Positions 32,102-41,606 of a DNA stretch of 64,000 nucleotides are shown here, piece by piece. This stretch comes from Streptosporangiaceae bacterium (GTDB lineage Bacteria; Actinomycetota; Actinomycetes; Streptosporangiales; Streptosporangiaceae). How positions within the stretch are numbered: position 1 is the stretch's first letter; each line of letters starts with the position of its first letter. The stretch covers positions 1 to 64,000 of the forward strand of contig JAFARZ010000287.1 in the NCBI GenBank assembly GCA_019245115.1, given 5' to 3'. Below the pieces are notes generated by a model. That model saw only the letters and a list, made by a program, of their open reading frames with translations. It searched no databases and was not told where the DNA came from. The translations under genes were made by a program, and so were the position numbers.

Positions 32102-32737
32102 CTAGACGATGAAAGGCCTTCCGACCGGCAGCCTGATCCGGCCGCCGATGCCGTTGGCCACGCCGGCGGCCGACGTGTACCAGGCGACGACCGCGGTGAT
32201 CAGCCCGAGGTAGCCGGCGAACTGGATGAGCCCGGTGGTGGGCGCCGCCCCGGCTGAGAAGAAGCCGATGGCCAGGAAGAGCAGCGTCAGTTCCAGGGTG
32301 AAGAAGACCCCGAACACGGCCGCGTTCACCTGAGTACTCATGATCAGCATGTAGGTGTTGAAGACGAGGAAGGCGAGATTGATCCAGGCCACGTCGTGAT
32401 TGAACTGTGCGGCCGTGTCGTGAACGCCGGCGAGCTCGATCCACAGGCCCGCGCCGATCCAGAAGCCGCCGTAGCTGGAGAACGCGGTCGAGCCGAACAC
32501 GTTCCGGTTGCGGAATTCCCACATGCCCGCCAGCAGCTGACACAACCCGCCGTAGGCGAAGGCGTAGCCCAGGAAGGTGAGCCCGCCAGCATGGGTCATC
32601 CAGTTGGCGTTCTTGGCCGAGAAGAGGAAGGTGGTGAGGGCGAACGCCGCCAGCCCGAGCGGGGCTGGGTCGGCGATCCCCGAGGTTGGAACAGCGGCTG
32701 CTCTTGGCTGTACTGCTTGGTCTTCACCGACGCTCAT
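32102..32737 (-). CDS. acetate/succinate uptake transporter, GPR1/FUN34/YaaH family
   Basis: 211 residues from ATG 32737 with GGAGGG upstream. Six membrane helices. The family signature near the N-terminus is ADPAPLGLAAFALTTFLFS (usually NPxPLGL; here Asp replaces Asn). YAFAYGGLCQLLAGMWEFR and NVFGSTAFSSYGGFWI are also conserved. It should import acetate as a proton- or anion-coupled monomer. No acetyl-CoA synthetase is adjacent; the acyl-CoA ligase at 6291 is far away. Confidence 0.95.
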   Translation of the reverse strand: MSVGEDQAVQPRAAAVPTSGIADPAPLGLAAFALTTFLFSAKNANWMTHAGGLTFLGYAFAYGGLCQLLAGMWEFRNRNVFGSTAFSSYGGFWIGAGLWIELAGVHDTAAQFNHDVAWINLAFLVFNTYMLIMSTQVNAAVFGVFFTLELTLLFLAIGFFSAGAAPTTGLIQFAGYLGLITAVVAWYTSAAGVANGIGGRIRLPVGRPFIV

Positions 32738-32937
32738 GGGGATCCCTCCTAGTGAAGGATTGACTCGTCAGGCCATGTGTCACATCTGGCCCACTACAAA
32801 CCAGATGCTAGATTCCGCCCTCAGCGTAACTCCACGGTTCTGTGCGAGCGAGACCTAAAGCGTGCCTTTCGTAATCTTTCGTAATCGACGGGGTACCCAG
32901 TGGGCTAGGTAAGATCGATCAAGGCAGGAGGGTGAAT

Positions 32938-32967
32938 ATGGCTTTGGGGACCCTGGCCGGTGACTGA
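32938..32967 (+). CDS. 9-codon upstream ORF overlapping the DUF1707 gene
   Basis: ATG 32938 follows a strong GGAGGG (32927-32933 region) and encodes MALGTLAGD, stopping at TGA 32965-32967. The DUF1707 gene's GTG at 32960 lies inside its end in another frame and has no ribosome binding site of its own. The arrangement suggests translational coupling: ribosomes ending the mini-ORF restart at the GTG. Confidence 0.5.
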   Translation: MALGTLAGD

Positions 32968-33382
32968 CCGGGCTATCCGCGCGTCCGACATGGACCGGGA
33001 GAGCGTGGTTACGATCTTGCGAGACGCGTTTACCGAGGGCCGCTTGACCCTGGATGAGTTCGATGAGCGGAGTTCCGCGGCCTATGCGGCCCGGACCTGG
33101 GGCGACCTGGTGGATCTGACCGCTGATCTGCCAGCGCAGCCGGTATTTGACAGAACGCCCTCGGCGTCCAGTGCGCACCCGGGCATGCCGCCAGTGCGCC
33201 CCGAGGCGATCCCGCCGGCCCTGCGGCCGCGCGGCGCGCGCCGGGGCCTGGACAGCCGCCTGCTGCCCGCGTTGTTCATCTGGGCGGTGATCGCGGCGGG
33301 CGCCGGCAACCCGTTGGTGGCGGGGATCCTCACCGTGTTCGTCATCGGGCTACTGGCCAACCGCTGGGCCACTCGTCACTGA
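32960..33382 (+). CDS. DUF1707 domain membrane protein
   Basis: 140 residues from GTG 32960; no other start fits because a stop lies just upstream. Residues 5-55 are the DUF1707 pattern: IRASDMDRESVVTILRDAF, EGRLTLDEFDERSSAAYAAR, DLVDLTADLP. A Pro-rich linker leads to two C-terminal hydrophobic helices (LLPALFIWAVIAAGA, PLVAGILTVFVIGLLAN). The family is common in actinobacteria and thought to bind partners through the small N-terminal domain; function unknown. Confidence 0.9.
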   Translation: MTDRAIRASDMDRESVVTILRDAFTEGRLTLDEFDERSSAAYAARTWGDLVDLTADLPAQPVFDRTPSASSAHPGMPPVRPEAIPPALRPRGARRGLDSRLLPALFIWAVIAAGAGNPLVAGILTVFVIGLLANRWATRH

Positions 33383-33545
33383 ACGCGACACGTCCAGGAA
33401 GAATAACGGGTTACGGCATCGTCCCGCGGGAGCGGAAGGCTACACTGAGTCAGCCCCCGTCCGAGGCCTGCGGCGATCGCGGCTAACCGAGTGTGGAAGG
33501 GTCCATGTCATTCAGCTGAGGCCCGGAGAGTCTGAGAGGCACACG

Positions 33546-35165
33546 TTGGCTGACACGAGCACGCGCGGCCAGCAAGACCCGACGGCGGGAACCGGAAACC
33601 CGGCAGATGCGGGTATCGCTGCTTCGGGCCGGGCGGCCGCCAGGCTCACCACTCTGCCCGCGCGCATGGGACGCGGTATCCGGACACACTGGCAATTCAG
33701 CCTGCTGATCCTGGCCGCGGTAATCATGCGGGTGGTGGTCGTCGCCGGCTACCCGCCGATCATGTGGTTCAACGACTCGTTCAACTACTTCAGCGACGCG
33801 GTAACCCATATCCCCGACAGCGCCCGGCCGAACGGCTATCCGTTCTTCCTCTCCCTGGTGCTGCTGCCGCTGCACAACTTGTACCCGGTCGCCATCCTTC
33901 AGGCGGCGATGGGCGTCGCCATGGGCATCGCGATCTACGCGCTGCTGCGCCACCGCGGACTGCCCTGGTGGGGGGCGGCCTTGCCCGCGCTCCCGGTTCT
34001 CTTCGACGTGTTCGAGCTCCAGGTGGAGCATCTGATAACCGCCGACACGCTGTTCATCTTCCTGGTGACGATCGCCCTGGTCATCTGCTGCTGGCGCGAT
34101 CGGCCCTCGGTCCCGGCCATGGCGGTGAGCGGCCTGATGATCGGTTACGCGACCGTCGTCCGCTCCGTGGGGGAGCCGCTGCTGGTCGTGTTCATCCTCG
34201 GCATGCTGCTCCGCTGGGTGGGCTGGCGGCGGCTGGCCGCTCTGGCCGTGGCCGGCGTGGTGCCGATCGTGGCGTACATGGCCTGGTTCCATCACACCAC
34301 CGGGAAGTACGCGATCACCGAGTCCTCGGGCACGTTCCTGTACAGCCGCGTGAGCACGTTCGCTGAGTGCTCCAAGATCGACCCGCCCGCCGACCTGCGC
34401 GTGCTGTGCGATCACACTCCCGTCTGGGCTCGCCCGGCATCCGGCGAGTACCTGTGGGCCAACTACGAGATGCCGCCATACAACAACCGGGAAACGCCGC
34501 TGGCCAGCCTGACCGGAACTGACAACAGCAAGCGGTTCACCCCCCAGATCGAGAGCCTGACCCAGAAGTTCGCGGAACAAGCGATCATCGCTCAGCCGCT
34601 CGACTACGTCAGGGTGGTGACCAAGGACACCCTGCACACGTTCGGCTGGAACCGACAGCCCGACCCGGGGGACATCTACGGGAACGGGCCGCCGTTCCGG
34701 TTCGGCAACTCGTCCCAGCCGGTGCCGTGGTGGGCCCTGCCGACCCAGAGTGATGCGCAGGCCAACGCCCTGAACGCCTCGCTGCACAAGTACCTGGAGG
34801 GCAGCCTGGGCCAGCCAGAGGTCGTGCATCCGTGGGCCGGGTTCATCCAGGGTTACCAGAACGTGGTCTGGCTGCGGGGGCCTTTCCTGGCGGTGATCGT
34901 CCTGATCGGCGCGGCCGGGGTAATAACACGCTGGCGTAGCTGGGGCGGGCTTGTCCTGCTGCCCTGGCTGGTCGGGGCGGCACTGATCGTGCTCCCTCCG
35001 CTGACCGCCGGGTTCAGCTACCGGTACGTGCTCGCAGCCGTGCCAGCGGCCTGCCTCGGCGCCGGGCTTGTCTTCGCCACACATACCGGAGAGAAATCAG
35101 TACGGGCCCTGGCGGCCGATCTCGGGCGGTACTTTGGCCGCCGCGTCCCGGTCCAGCAGGAATAG
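33546..35165 (+). CDS. GT-C-fold membrane glycosyltransferase-like protein
   Basis: 539 residues from TTG 33546 (GAGAGG just upstream). About 10-11 hydrophobic helices, beginning FSLLILAAVIMRVVVVAGYPP. The first outside loop has WFNDSFNYFSDAV with acidic residues where polyprenyl-phosphate-dependent glycosyltransferases place their catalytic Asp, then RPNGYPFFLSLVL. A large external loop (residues 260-430, with FAECSKIDPPADLRVLCDH and two cysteines) precedes the last helices. It probably transfers a sugar from a lipid carrier onto a cell-wall or secreted acceptor. The assignment rests on topology and loop motif. Its 3' end overlaps the convergent pgl by 69 bases. Confidence 0.75.
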   Translation: MADTSTRGQQDPTAGTGNPADAGIAASGRAAARLTTLPARMGRGIRTHWQFSLLILAAVIMRVVVVAGYPPIMWFNDSFNYFSDAVTHIPDSARPNGYPFFLSLVLLPLHNLYPVAILQAAMGVAMGIAIYALLRHRGLPWWGAALPALPVLFDVFELQVEHLITADTLFIFLVTIALVICCWRDRPSVPAMAVSGLMIGYATVVRSVGEPLLVVFILGMLLRWVGWRRLAALAVAGVVPIVAYMAWFHHTTGKYAITESSGTFLYSRVSTFAECSKIDPPADLRVLCDHTPVWARPASGEYLWANYEMPPYNNRETPLASLTGTDNSKRFTPQIESLTQKFAEQAIIAQPLDYVRVVTKDTLHTFGWNRQPDPGDIYGNGPPFRFGNSSQPVPWWALPTQSDAQANALNASLHKYLEGSLGQPEVVHPWAGFIQGYQNVVWLRGPFLAVIVLIGAAGVITRWRSWGGLVLLPWLVGAALIVLPPLTAGFSYRYVLAAVPAACLGAGLVFATHTGEKSVRALAADLGRYFGRRVPVQQE

Positions 35166-35876
35166 CGTCCGCTGCCTGCCGCGGGCGCCGGCCGCGGGCA
35201 CCTGGACCGGCCCGGCGTCCGACAGCGCCATGGCCACCGCGTCGGCCTTCTCGGCGCCAGATGCGAGGATCCACACCTCGCGAGCGGCCCTGATCGACGG
35301 CATCGTAAGGGACAGCCGGGTCGGCGGCGGCTTGGGCGCGCCGCGGACCGCCACCACCGGGCGCTCGTCATACAGGGCCGGCATGCCCGGGAACAGCGAC
35401 GCCACGTGAGCCTCGGGACCGATGCCGAGCAGCAGTACGTCGAACGAAGGCACCCGTCCGTGATCCTCGGGACGGGTGGCGGCGGCCAGCCAGGTCGCGT
35501 ACCTGGCGGCGGCCGCCTCCGGGTCGTCCCCGTCTGGGCCGTCGGGTCCCGGCATCGCGTGGACCTGTGCCGGGGCGATGTCCACGTGATCGAGCAGCGC
35601 TGACCGGGCACCGGTCTCGTTGCGGTCCGGGTGGCCGGTCGGCAGGAACCGCTCGTCTCCCCACCAGATGTCCAGGTGCCGCCAGTCGACCGCGTCTCTG
35701 GCCGGCTCGGCGGCCAGGGACGCGAGGACCGATGTGCCTATCCCGCCGCCGGTCAGCACCACCGAGGCACTGCCGGGCACGGCGACGGAATCCACCAGCG
35801 CGGTGATCAGGCGGGCCGCCACCGCCTTGGCCAGCAGCGGACCGTCCCGGTGAACCAGTACTTCGGGGACGCTCAT
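35097..35876 (-). CDS. pgl: 6-phosphogluconolactonase
   Basis: 259 residues. Hydrolyses 6-phosphogluconolactone after glucose-6-phosphate dehydrogenase. Family landmarks: VVLTGGGIGTSVL (phosphate loop), WRHLDIWWGDERFLPTGHPDRNETGARSALLDH (given here by its core WWGDERF and DRNE), FDVLLLGIGPEAHVASLFPG with the catalytic His, and RLSLTMPSIRAAREVWIL. GPEAH replaces the common GPDGH; the His is kept. The start overlaps the opcA stop (ATGA). It is the last gene of the pentose phosphate operon. Confidence 0.95.
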   Translation of the reverse strand: MSVPEVLVHRDGPLLAKAVAARLITALVDSVAVPGSASVVLTGGGIGTSVLASLAAEPARDAVDWRHLDIWWGDERFLPTGHPDRNETGARSALLDHVDIAPAQVHAMPGPDGPDGDDPEAAAARYATWLAAATRPEDHGRVPSFDVLLLGIGPEAHVASLFPGMPALYDERPVVAVRGAPKPPPTRLSLTMPSIRAAREVWILASGAEKADAVAMALSDAGPVQVPAAGARGRQRTLFLLDRDAAAKVPPEIGRQGPY

Positions 35877-36793
35877 CAGGCAGCCACCGGTTCCCGGAGC
35901 AGCTCACGCAGCGTCTCGCCGTACAGTTCGTCGGGCTCGAGCCTGCGCAGTTCCTCGGCGATCAGGTCGGCGACGTCACGACGGTGCAGCGCGACCCGGC
36001 GATCTGGCCGCCCGGGCCAGGACAGCGTGGCGGTACGGCCATCCGGGCGGCAGATCATGATCTCTCCGTCCGGGGTCTCGAAGCTGACCGAGGTTATCCC
36101 GGGACCGGTGGACTCGGAGCGCGAGACCGGGATGCCGAGACGTAGCCGGAGCCAGGCCGCGATGAGGTCGGCGGTCGGATTGGCTGCCTCGGCCTCCACC
36201 CGCCCGCTGAGCAGGGGCGGATACGGCTGGTCCAGCGTCGCGGCGAGCAGCGACCGCCATGGCGTGGCCCTGGTCCAGCTCAGGTCCGTGTCACCGGGCC
36301 GGTGGTCCTCGGCCAGGCGCAGCAGCATGTCCTGTGGAGACTGGGACTCGGTTGCCGCCGCGTCCGTCACCCGGCGCTGCGCGACGGCGCCGAGCGCGTT
36401 GGTCACCGGTGAGGCTGCCACCTCGTCCGGCCACCAGGTCACCACCGGGACGTCCGGTACCAGCAGCGGCGCGACCACGGAGTCGGCGTGCTGGGCGAGG
36501 GGCCCGTACAGGCGCAGCAGGGCGGTTTCACCCGGCCCCGTCTCGCCGACCCGGATCTCCGCGTCCAGCCTGGACTCAGCCTTCGGCTTGCGCGGGATAA
36601 CCGCGAGCACCCGGCTCGGATGCTCGCGCCCAGCCTGTGCCGCGGCCCGGACCGCGTCGTACTGCGCCTCCTCGTTGGTGACGATGATCAGCGTGAGGAC
36701 CATGCCGGAGGCCGGTCCACCCATCCGCCGCCGCGCCTGGGTCAGCGCGTCGTGGATCGCCCCGGCCGTCGTGTCCGTGAGGTCTATCGTCAC
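35876..36793 (-). CDS. opcA: glucose-6-phosphate dehydrogenase assembly protein OpcA
   Basis: 305 residues. OpcA is needed for active glucose-6-phosphate dehydrogenase in actinobacteria and cyanobacteria. Recognisable pieces are MVLTLIIVTNEEAQYDAVR, HPSRVLAVIP, PDVPVVTWWPDE and the C-terminal RRDVADLIAEELRRLEPDELYGETL. Overlaps zwf by four bases and pgl by one; the three are cotranslated. Confidence 0.96.
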   Translation of the reverse strand: MTIDLTDTTAGAIHDALTQARRRMGGPASGMVLTLIIVTNEEAQYDAVRAAAQAGREHPSRVLAVIPRKPKAESRLDAEIRVGETGPGETALLRLYGPLAQHADSVVAPLLVPDVPVVTWWPDEVAASPVTNALGAVAQRRVTDAAATESQSPQDMLLRLAEDHRPGDTDLSWTRATPWRSLLAATLDQPYPPLLSGRVEAEAANPTADLIAAWLRLRLGIPVSRSESTGPGITSVSFETPDGEIMICRPDGRTATLSWPGRPDRRVALHRRDVADLIAEELRRLEPDELYGETLRELLREPVAA

Positions 36794-38403
36794 AGTCGCC
36801 TCCAGGCGCGTCCGTCACGAGCCATCAGCGCATCGGCCGATGGCGGCCCGGCGGTGCCGGCCGGGTACGGTTCCGGCTTCATGTTCTCGGCCCAGAACTC
36901 CTCGATCGGATCGAGGATGCGCCAGCTCAGCTCCACTTCCTGCTGGCGCGGGAACAGCGGCGGGTCGCCGATGAGGACGTCGATCAGCAGCCGTTCGTAT
37001 GCCTCGGGCGATGACTCGGTGAACGATTCTCCGTACGCGAAATCCATGTTCACGTCCCGCACTTCCATGGCCGTGCCAGGCACCTTGGAACCGAACCGCA
37101 CGGTGATCCCCTCATCGGGCTGGATCCTGATCACCAAGGCGTTCTGTCCTAGTTCCTTGGTATCTGTCGCGGCGAACGGGAGATGCGGCGCGCGCTGGAA
37201 CATCAGCGCGATCTCGGTCATCCGGCGCGGTAGCCGCTTTCCGGCCCGCAGGTAGAACGGGACCCCGGCCCAGCGCCGGGTGTCCACCCCCAGCCGGATC
37301 GCGGCGTAGGTCTCGGTGCGGGAATCGGGCGGGATCGCCTCCTCTTCCAGGTAACCGGGCACCGGCATACCGCCCTGCCAGCCAGCCGTGTACTGACCGC
37401 GCGCAGAGCCGGTCACCATATCGGTCGGCAGCCGGACCGCGGACAGCACCTTCTCCTTCTCGGTGCGCAGCGAGTCCGCGTCGAACGCCACCGGCTCTTC
37501 CATCGCGGTCAAGGCGAGCAGTTGCAGCAGGTGGTTCTGGATGACGTCGCGGGCCGCCCCGATGCCGTCGTAGTATCCCGCACGGCCGCCGATACCGATG
37601 TCCTCCGCCATCGTGATCTGGACATGGTCGACGTAGCCGCGGTTCCAGATCGGCTCGTACATCTCGTTGGCGAAACGCAGCGCGAGGATGTTCTGCACCG
37701 TCTCCTTGCCGAGGTAGTGGTCGATACGGAACACCGACTCCGGCGGGAACACGCCGTCCAGCGTCGCGTTCAGCTCCCGTGCGCTGGCCAGGTCATGGCC
37801 GAACGGTTTCTCGATCACCACCCGGCGCCACGGACGGCGTCCGCCGGTCGCTTCGGACGACACCGGGTCGGCCAGGCCCGAACGCTTGAGCTGCTGCACC
37901 ACCACCGGGAAGAATTTAGGCGGGATGGAGAGGTAGAACGCGTAGTTGCCGCCGGTACCGCGTTCTTCATCCAGCTCGCGGACGCAGTTCGCCAGCCGGT
38001 CGAACGCGGCGTCGTCATCGAAGTCGCCCTGTACGAACCGGACTCCCTCGGACAACTGCTGCCACACGGTGTCACGGAACGGCGTGCGCGCGTACTGCTT
38101 GACCGACTCGTAGGTGAGCTGGGCGAAATCCTCATCCTCCCAGTCCCGGCGGGCGTAGCCGACAAGCGAGAACCCGGGCGGGAGCAGGCCGCGGTTGGCC
38201 AGGTCGTAGACCGCCGGCATGAGCTTCTTACGGGCCAGGTCGCCGGTGACCCCGAACATCACCAGCACGCACGGTCCTGCTACCCGCGGGATCCGGCGAT
38301 CCCGCGGGTCACGTAGCGGGTTAGCCTTGGGCTCCGCCGAGTCCGCCTGACCGGCGATGACTCCCGGATTGGCCGGTGCGAGCCCCGCTGTTTCGGCCGT
38401 CAA
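36790..38403 (-). CDS. zwf: glucose-6-phosphate 1-dehydrogenase
   Basis: 537 residues from TTG 38403; no ATG or GTG fits before the Rossmann motif, so a TTG start is likely. The NADP-binding fingerprint is VMFGVTGDLARKKLM (near residue 48), the catalytic region is RIDHYLGKETVQNI, and the substrate lysine sits in RVVIEKPFGHD. It makes NADPH and 6-phosphogluconolactone. The N-terminal 40 residues (PANPGVIAGQADSAEP) are an extra, probably flexible extension. It follows tal by three bases. Confidence 0.96.
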   Translation of the reverse strand: MTAETAGLAPANPGVIAGQADSAEPKANPLRDPRDRRIPRVAGPCVLVMFGVTGDLARKKLMPAVYDLANRGLLPPGFSLVGYARRDWEDEDFAQLTYESVKQYARTPFRDTVWQQLSEGVRFVQGDFDDDAAFDRLANCVRELDEERGTGGNYAFYLSIPPKFFPVVVQQLKRSGLADPVSSEATGGRRPWRRVVIEKPFGHDLASARELNATLDGVFPPESVFRIDHYLGKETVQNILALRFANEMYEPIWNRGYVDHVQITMAEDIGIGGRAGYYDGIGAARDVIQNHLLQLLALTAMEEPVAFDADSLRTEKEKVLSAVRLPTDMVTGSARGQYTAGWQGGMPVPGYLEEEAIPPDSRTETYAAIRLGVDTRRWAGVPFYLRAGKRLPRRMTEIALMFQRAPHLPFAATDTKELGQNALVIRIQPDEGITVRFGSKVPGTAMEVRDVNMDFAYGESFTESSPEAYERLLIDVLIGDPPLFPRQQEVELSWRILDPIEEFWAENMKPEPYPAGTAGPPSADALMARDGRAWRRL

Positions 38404-38406
38404 GGC

Positions 38407-39516
38407 TCAGTATCCCATCTCTTTCTTGATCGTCTCGAGCAGCTCGCTCCACGAGGCCGCGAACTTCGAGACGCCCTCCTCTTCGAGCACCTGTACCACA
38501 TCGTCGTAGGAGATGCCGAGCTTCTCGAGGTCGGCGAACACCTGACGGGATTCGTCGTATGTGCCGTGCACGGTGTCGCCGCGGAGCTGGCCGTGATCGG
38601 CCGTGGCCTTGATGGTGCCCTCGGGCATGGTGTTGACGGTGTCCTTCACCACTAGATCCACCACGTACATGGTGTCCGGAAACGCCGGATCCTTCGTCGA
38701 GGTGGAGGCCCACAGCGGCCGCTGTACCTTGGCGCCCTGCGCCCGCAGCGCGGCCCAGCGCGGATTGTCCGCGCTGAAGCGCTGCTCGAACAGCTCATAA
38801 GCCAGCCGTGCGTTGGCGATCGCGGCTTTGCCGCGCAGCGCCGTCGCCTCCGGCGCCCCGATCTTGTCCAGCCGGCGGTCCACCTCGCTGTCCACCCGGC
38901 TGACGAAGAACGACGCTACCGAGGTGATCTTCGACAGGTCGTGCCCGTTGGCAGCGGCCTGCTCCAGGCCCGCCATGTAGGCGTCGATGACATCGCCGTA
39001 GCGCTGTAGCGAGAAGATCAGCGTCACGTTGATGTTGATGCCCTCGGACAGCGCCTGCGTGATCGCCGGAACCCCCTCGGCCGTGGCCGGGATCTTGACG
39101 AAGGCGTTCGGCCGGTCAACCAGCCACCACAGCGCGCGGGCCTCGGCGGCGGTCTTCTTGGTGTCCCGGGCGAGCCGCGGGTCCACCTCGATCGACACGC
39201 GGCCGTCGACTCCGTCGGTCGCGTCGTAGACCGGGCGGAGCACATCGCTGGCCCACCTGATGTCGTAAGTGGTGATCGCGCGGGACGCCTCTTCGATGGT
39301 CACGCCGCGAGCCGTGAGGTCGGCGATCTGCTCGTCGTACGCCGACCCCTTGGACAGCGCGTTCGCGAAAATCGTCGGGTTGGACGTGACACCGGTCACG
39401 TGATAGTCGTCGATGAGAGATTGCAGGTTGCCGGTGCGGAGCCGGTCACGGCTGATGTCGTCCAGCCAGATCGATACCCCTGCGGCCGACAGCCGCGCAA
39501 GTGTGTCCTCAGCCAC
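38407..39516 (-). CDS. tal: transaldolase
   Basis: 369 residues from GTG 39516, two bases after the tkt stop, with GGAAGGGAG as ribosome binding site inside the end of tkt. Core motifs: GVTSNPTIFANAL, the Schiff-base lysine region NAFVKIPATAEGVPAI, and ININVTLIFSL. It moves a three-carbon unit between sugar phosphates in the non-oxidative branch. Length and C-terminus (LETIKKEMGY) fit the actinobacterial class. Confidence 0.97.
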   Translation of the reverse strand: MAEDTLARLSAAGVSIWLDDISRDRLRTGNLQSLIDDYHVTGVTSNPTIFANALSKGSAYDEQIADLTARGVTIEEASRAITTYDIRWASDVLRPVYDATDGVDGRVSIEVDPRLARDTKKTAAEARALWWLVDRPNAFVKIPATAEGVPAITQALSEGININVTLIFSLQRYGDVIDAYMAGLEQAAANGHDLSKITSVASFFVSRVDSEVDRRLDKIGAPEATALRGKAAIANARLAYELFEQRFSADNPRWAALRAQGAKVQRPLWASTSTKDPAFPDTMYVVDLVVKDTVNTMPEGTIKATADHGQLRGDTVHGTYDESRQVFADLEKLGISYDDVVQVLEEEGVSKFAASWSELLETIKKEMGY

Positions 39517-39518
39517 TG

Positions 39519-41597
39519 TTACTCCCTTCCAAGCACATCATGGGCGACGGCGGCCACCCGGTCAGCAGTGAGACCGAATTCGGCGTAGATTCGCCGGTAA
39601 TCCGCTGAGGCGCCGAAGTGGTCGACGCCCACCGATGCACCGCTATCTCCCACAAACATCCGCCAGGGCGGTGTAATGCCCGCTTCCACCGAAACACGTG
39701 CCCGGATGTCCGGCGGCAACACCTCGTTGCGGTAGACGGAGTCCTGCTTTTCGAACCACTCGACGCATGGCATCGACACGACCCGCGCGGAGACGCCCTC
39801 GCTGGCCAGTTGCTCTCGCGCGTCGAGGGCGATCGCGACCTCGCTGCCGGTGGCGATCAGGATGACGTCGGACCCTTCGGCGAGCACGTATGCCCCGCGA
39901 GCCACGCCCTCGGCCGAGGCCAGGCCCGAGCCCTCGGACCGGTCGAATACCGGCAGAGCCTGCCTGGTCAGGCACAGGCCGGCTGGCTCAGCCCGCTCCA
40001 GTATGGTGCGCCAGGCGACTACCGTCTCGTTCGCGTCGCCGGGCCGGACCACGTTGAAGCCCGGGATGGCGCGCAGCGCCCACACGTGCTCGACCGGCTG
40101 GTGGGTCGGGCCGTCCTCGCCGAGACCGATCGAGTCATGTGTCCATACGAACGTGACCGGCAGTTCCATCAGCGAGGCGAGCCGCACCGCGGGCCGCATG
40201 TAGTCGCTGAACACCAGGAACGTCCCGCCGTACGGCCGGGTGCCGCCGTGCAGCGCGATTCCGTTGCAGATCGCGCCCATGGCGTGTTCGCGGATGCCGA
40301 AGTGCAGCGTGCGGCCGTACTTGCCGCCCGGCCACATGGCGGTCTGGTGTTCTTCGGGGATGAAGGACGGCTCGCCCTCCATCGTGGTCAGGTTGCTCTC
40401 GGCCAGGTCCGCCGAACCGCCCCACAGCTCCGGCAGCGACTTGGCCAGCGCGGTCAGGACCTGCCCGGAGGCCTTCCTGGTGGCCATGCCCTTCGGGTCG
40501 GGGGAGAAATGCGGCAGCGCGTCTGTCCAGCCGGCCGGCAGGGTCCGCGTGGTCAGCCGGTCGAACAGCGCCTTACGTTCGGTATTGGCGGTGGCCCAGG
40601 CGCTGAACTGGACTTCCCACTCGGCATGCAATTGCTTGCCGCGCTCGGCGGCCTGCCGGGCGTGAGCCAGCACCTCGTCCTCGGCCGGGAAGTCGACCGC
40701 GGGGTCGAAGCCCAGGATCTCCTTGGTGGCCGCGACCTCATCCGCGCCCAGTGCCGCGCCGTGCGCCGCGCCGGTGTCCTGCTTATTCGGCGCCGGCCAG
40801 CCGATGATCGTCCGCAGCGCGATCAAGCTCGGTTTGCCGGTCTGCGCGCGCGCGGCGCGGAACGCGTCGTACAGCGCCTGCACGTCTTCGTGGTAGTGGC
40901 CGCCCGCCCTCCAGTCCACCCGCTGCACGTGCCAGCCGTAGGCCTCGTACCGCGCGCCGACGTCCTCGGACTTGGCGATGTTCGTGTTGTCCTCGATCGA
41001 GATGTTGTTGTCGTCGTACAACACGATGAGGTTGCCCAGCTCCTGGTGACCGGCCAGCGAGGACGCCTCGTGGCTGATGCCTTCCTCGACGTCGCCGTCC
41101 GACACGAAGCAGTAGATGTGGTGGTCGAACGGGCTCTGGCCGGCGGGCGCGTCCGGGTCCAGCAGGCCGCGCTCGCGCCGGGACGCCATCGCCATGCCGA
41201 CCGCGTTCGCGATGCCCTGGCCCAGCGGCCCGGTGGTCGTCTCCACTCCGGGGGTCAGCCCGTGCTCCGGGTGTCCCGGGGTCAGGCTGCCCCAGGTGCG
41301 GAGTGATCTGAGGTCATCCAGGCTCAGCCCGTACCCGGACAGGTAAAGCTGGATGTACAGGGTCAGGCTGGAGTGTCCGCAAGATAGTACGAAACGGTCA
41401 CGGCCCGGCCAGGCCGGGTCGGCTGGATCGTGGCGCATGATGCGCTGGTAGAGAAGATAGGCCGCGGGCGCCAGGCTCATGGCCGTGCCAGGGTGCCCGT
41501 TTCCTGCCTTCTGAACGGCGTCCATCGCGAGGACTCGGATGAGGTCGACCGCCCGCTTGTCGGTTGCCGACCAGTCAAGCTGGGACTGATTGCTCAC
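39519..41597 (-). CDS. tkt: transketolase
   Basis: 692 residues from GTG 41597. Thiamine-diphosphate enzyme that moves two-carbon units. The cofactor motif is SDGDVEEGISHEASSLAGH through LYDDNNISIEDNT (residues about 165-200), and the pyrimidine-binding part has GIREHAMGAICNGIALHGG. FVWTHDSIGLGEDGPTHQP and NVVRPGDANET are also standard. It starts nine bases after ctaA and is followed at once by tal. Confidence 0.97.
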   Translation of the reverse strand: MSNQSQLDWSATDKRAVDLIRVLAMDAVQKAGNGHPGTAMSLAPAAYLLYQRIMRHDPADPAWPGRDRFVLSCGHSSLTLYIQLYLSGYGLSLDDLRSLRTWGSLTPGHPEHGLTPGVETTTGPLGQGIANAVGMAMASRRERGLLDPDAPAGQSPFDHHIYCFVSDGDVEEGISHEASSLAGHQELGNLIVLYDDNNISIEDNTNIAKSEDVGARYEAYGWHVQRVDWRAGGHYHEDVQALYDAFRAARAQTGKPSLIALRTIIGWPAPNKQDTGAAHGAALGADEVAATKEILGFDPAVDFPAEDEVLAHARQAAERGKQLHAEWEVQFSAWATANTERKALFDRLTTRTLPAGWTDALPHFSPDPKGMATRKASGQVLTALAKSLPELWGGSADLAESNLTTMEGEPSFIPEEHQTAMWPGGKYGRTLHFGIREHAMGAICNGIALHGGTRPYGGTFLVFSDYMRPAVRLASLMELPVTFVWTHDSIGLGEDGPTHQPVEHVWALRAIPGFNVVRPGDANETVVAWRTILERAEPAGLCLTRQALPVFDRSEGSGLASAEGVARGAYVLAEGSDVILIATGSEVAIALDAREQLASEGVSARVVSMPCVEWFEKQDSVYRNEVLPPDIRARVSVEAGITPPWRMFVGDSGASVGVDHFGASADYRRIYAEFGLTADRVAAVAHDVLGRE

Positions 41598-41606
41598 GGT
41601 CCGAGC

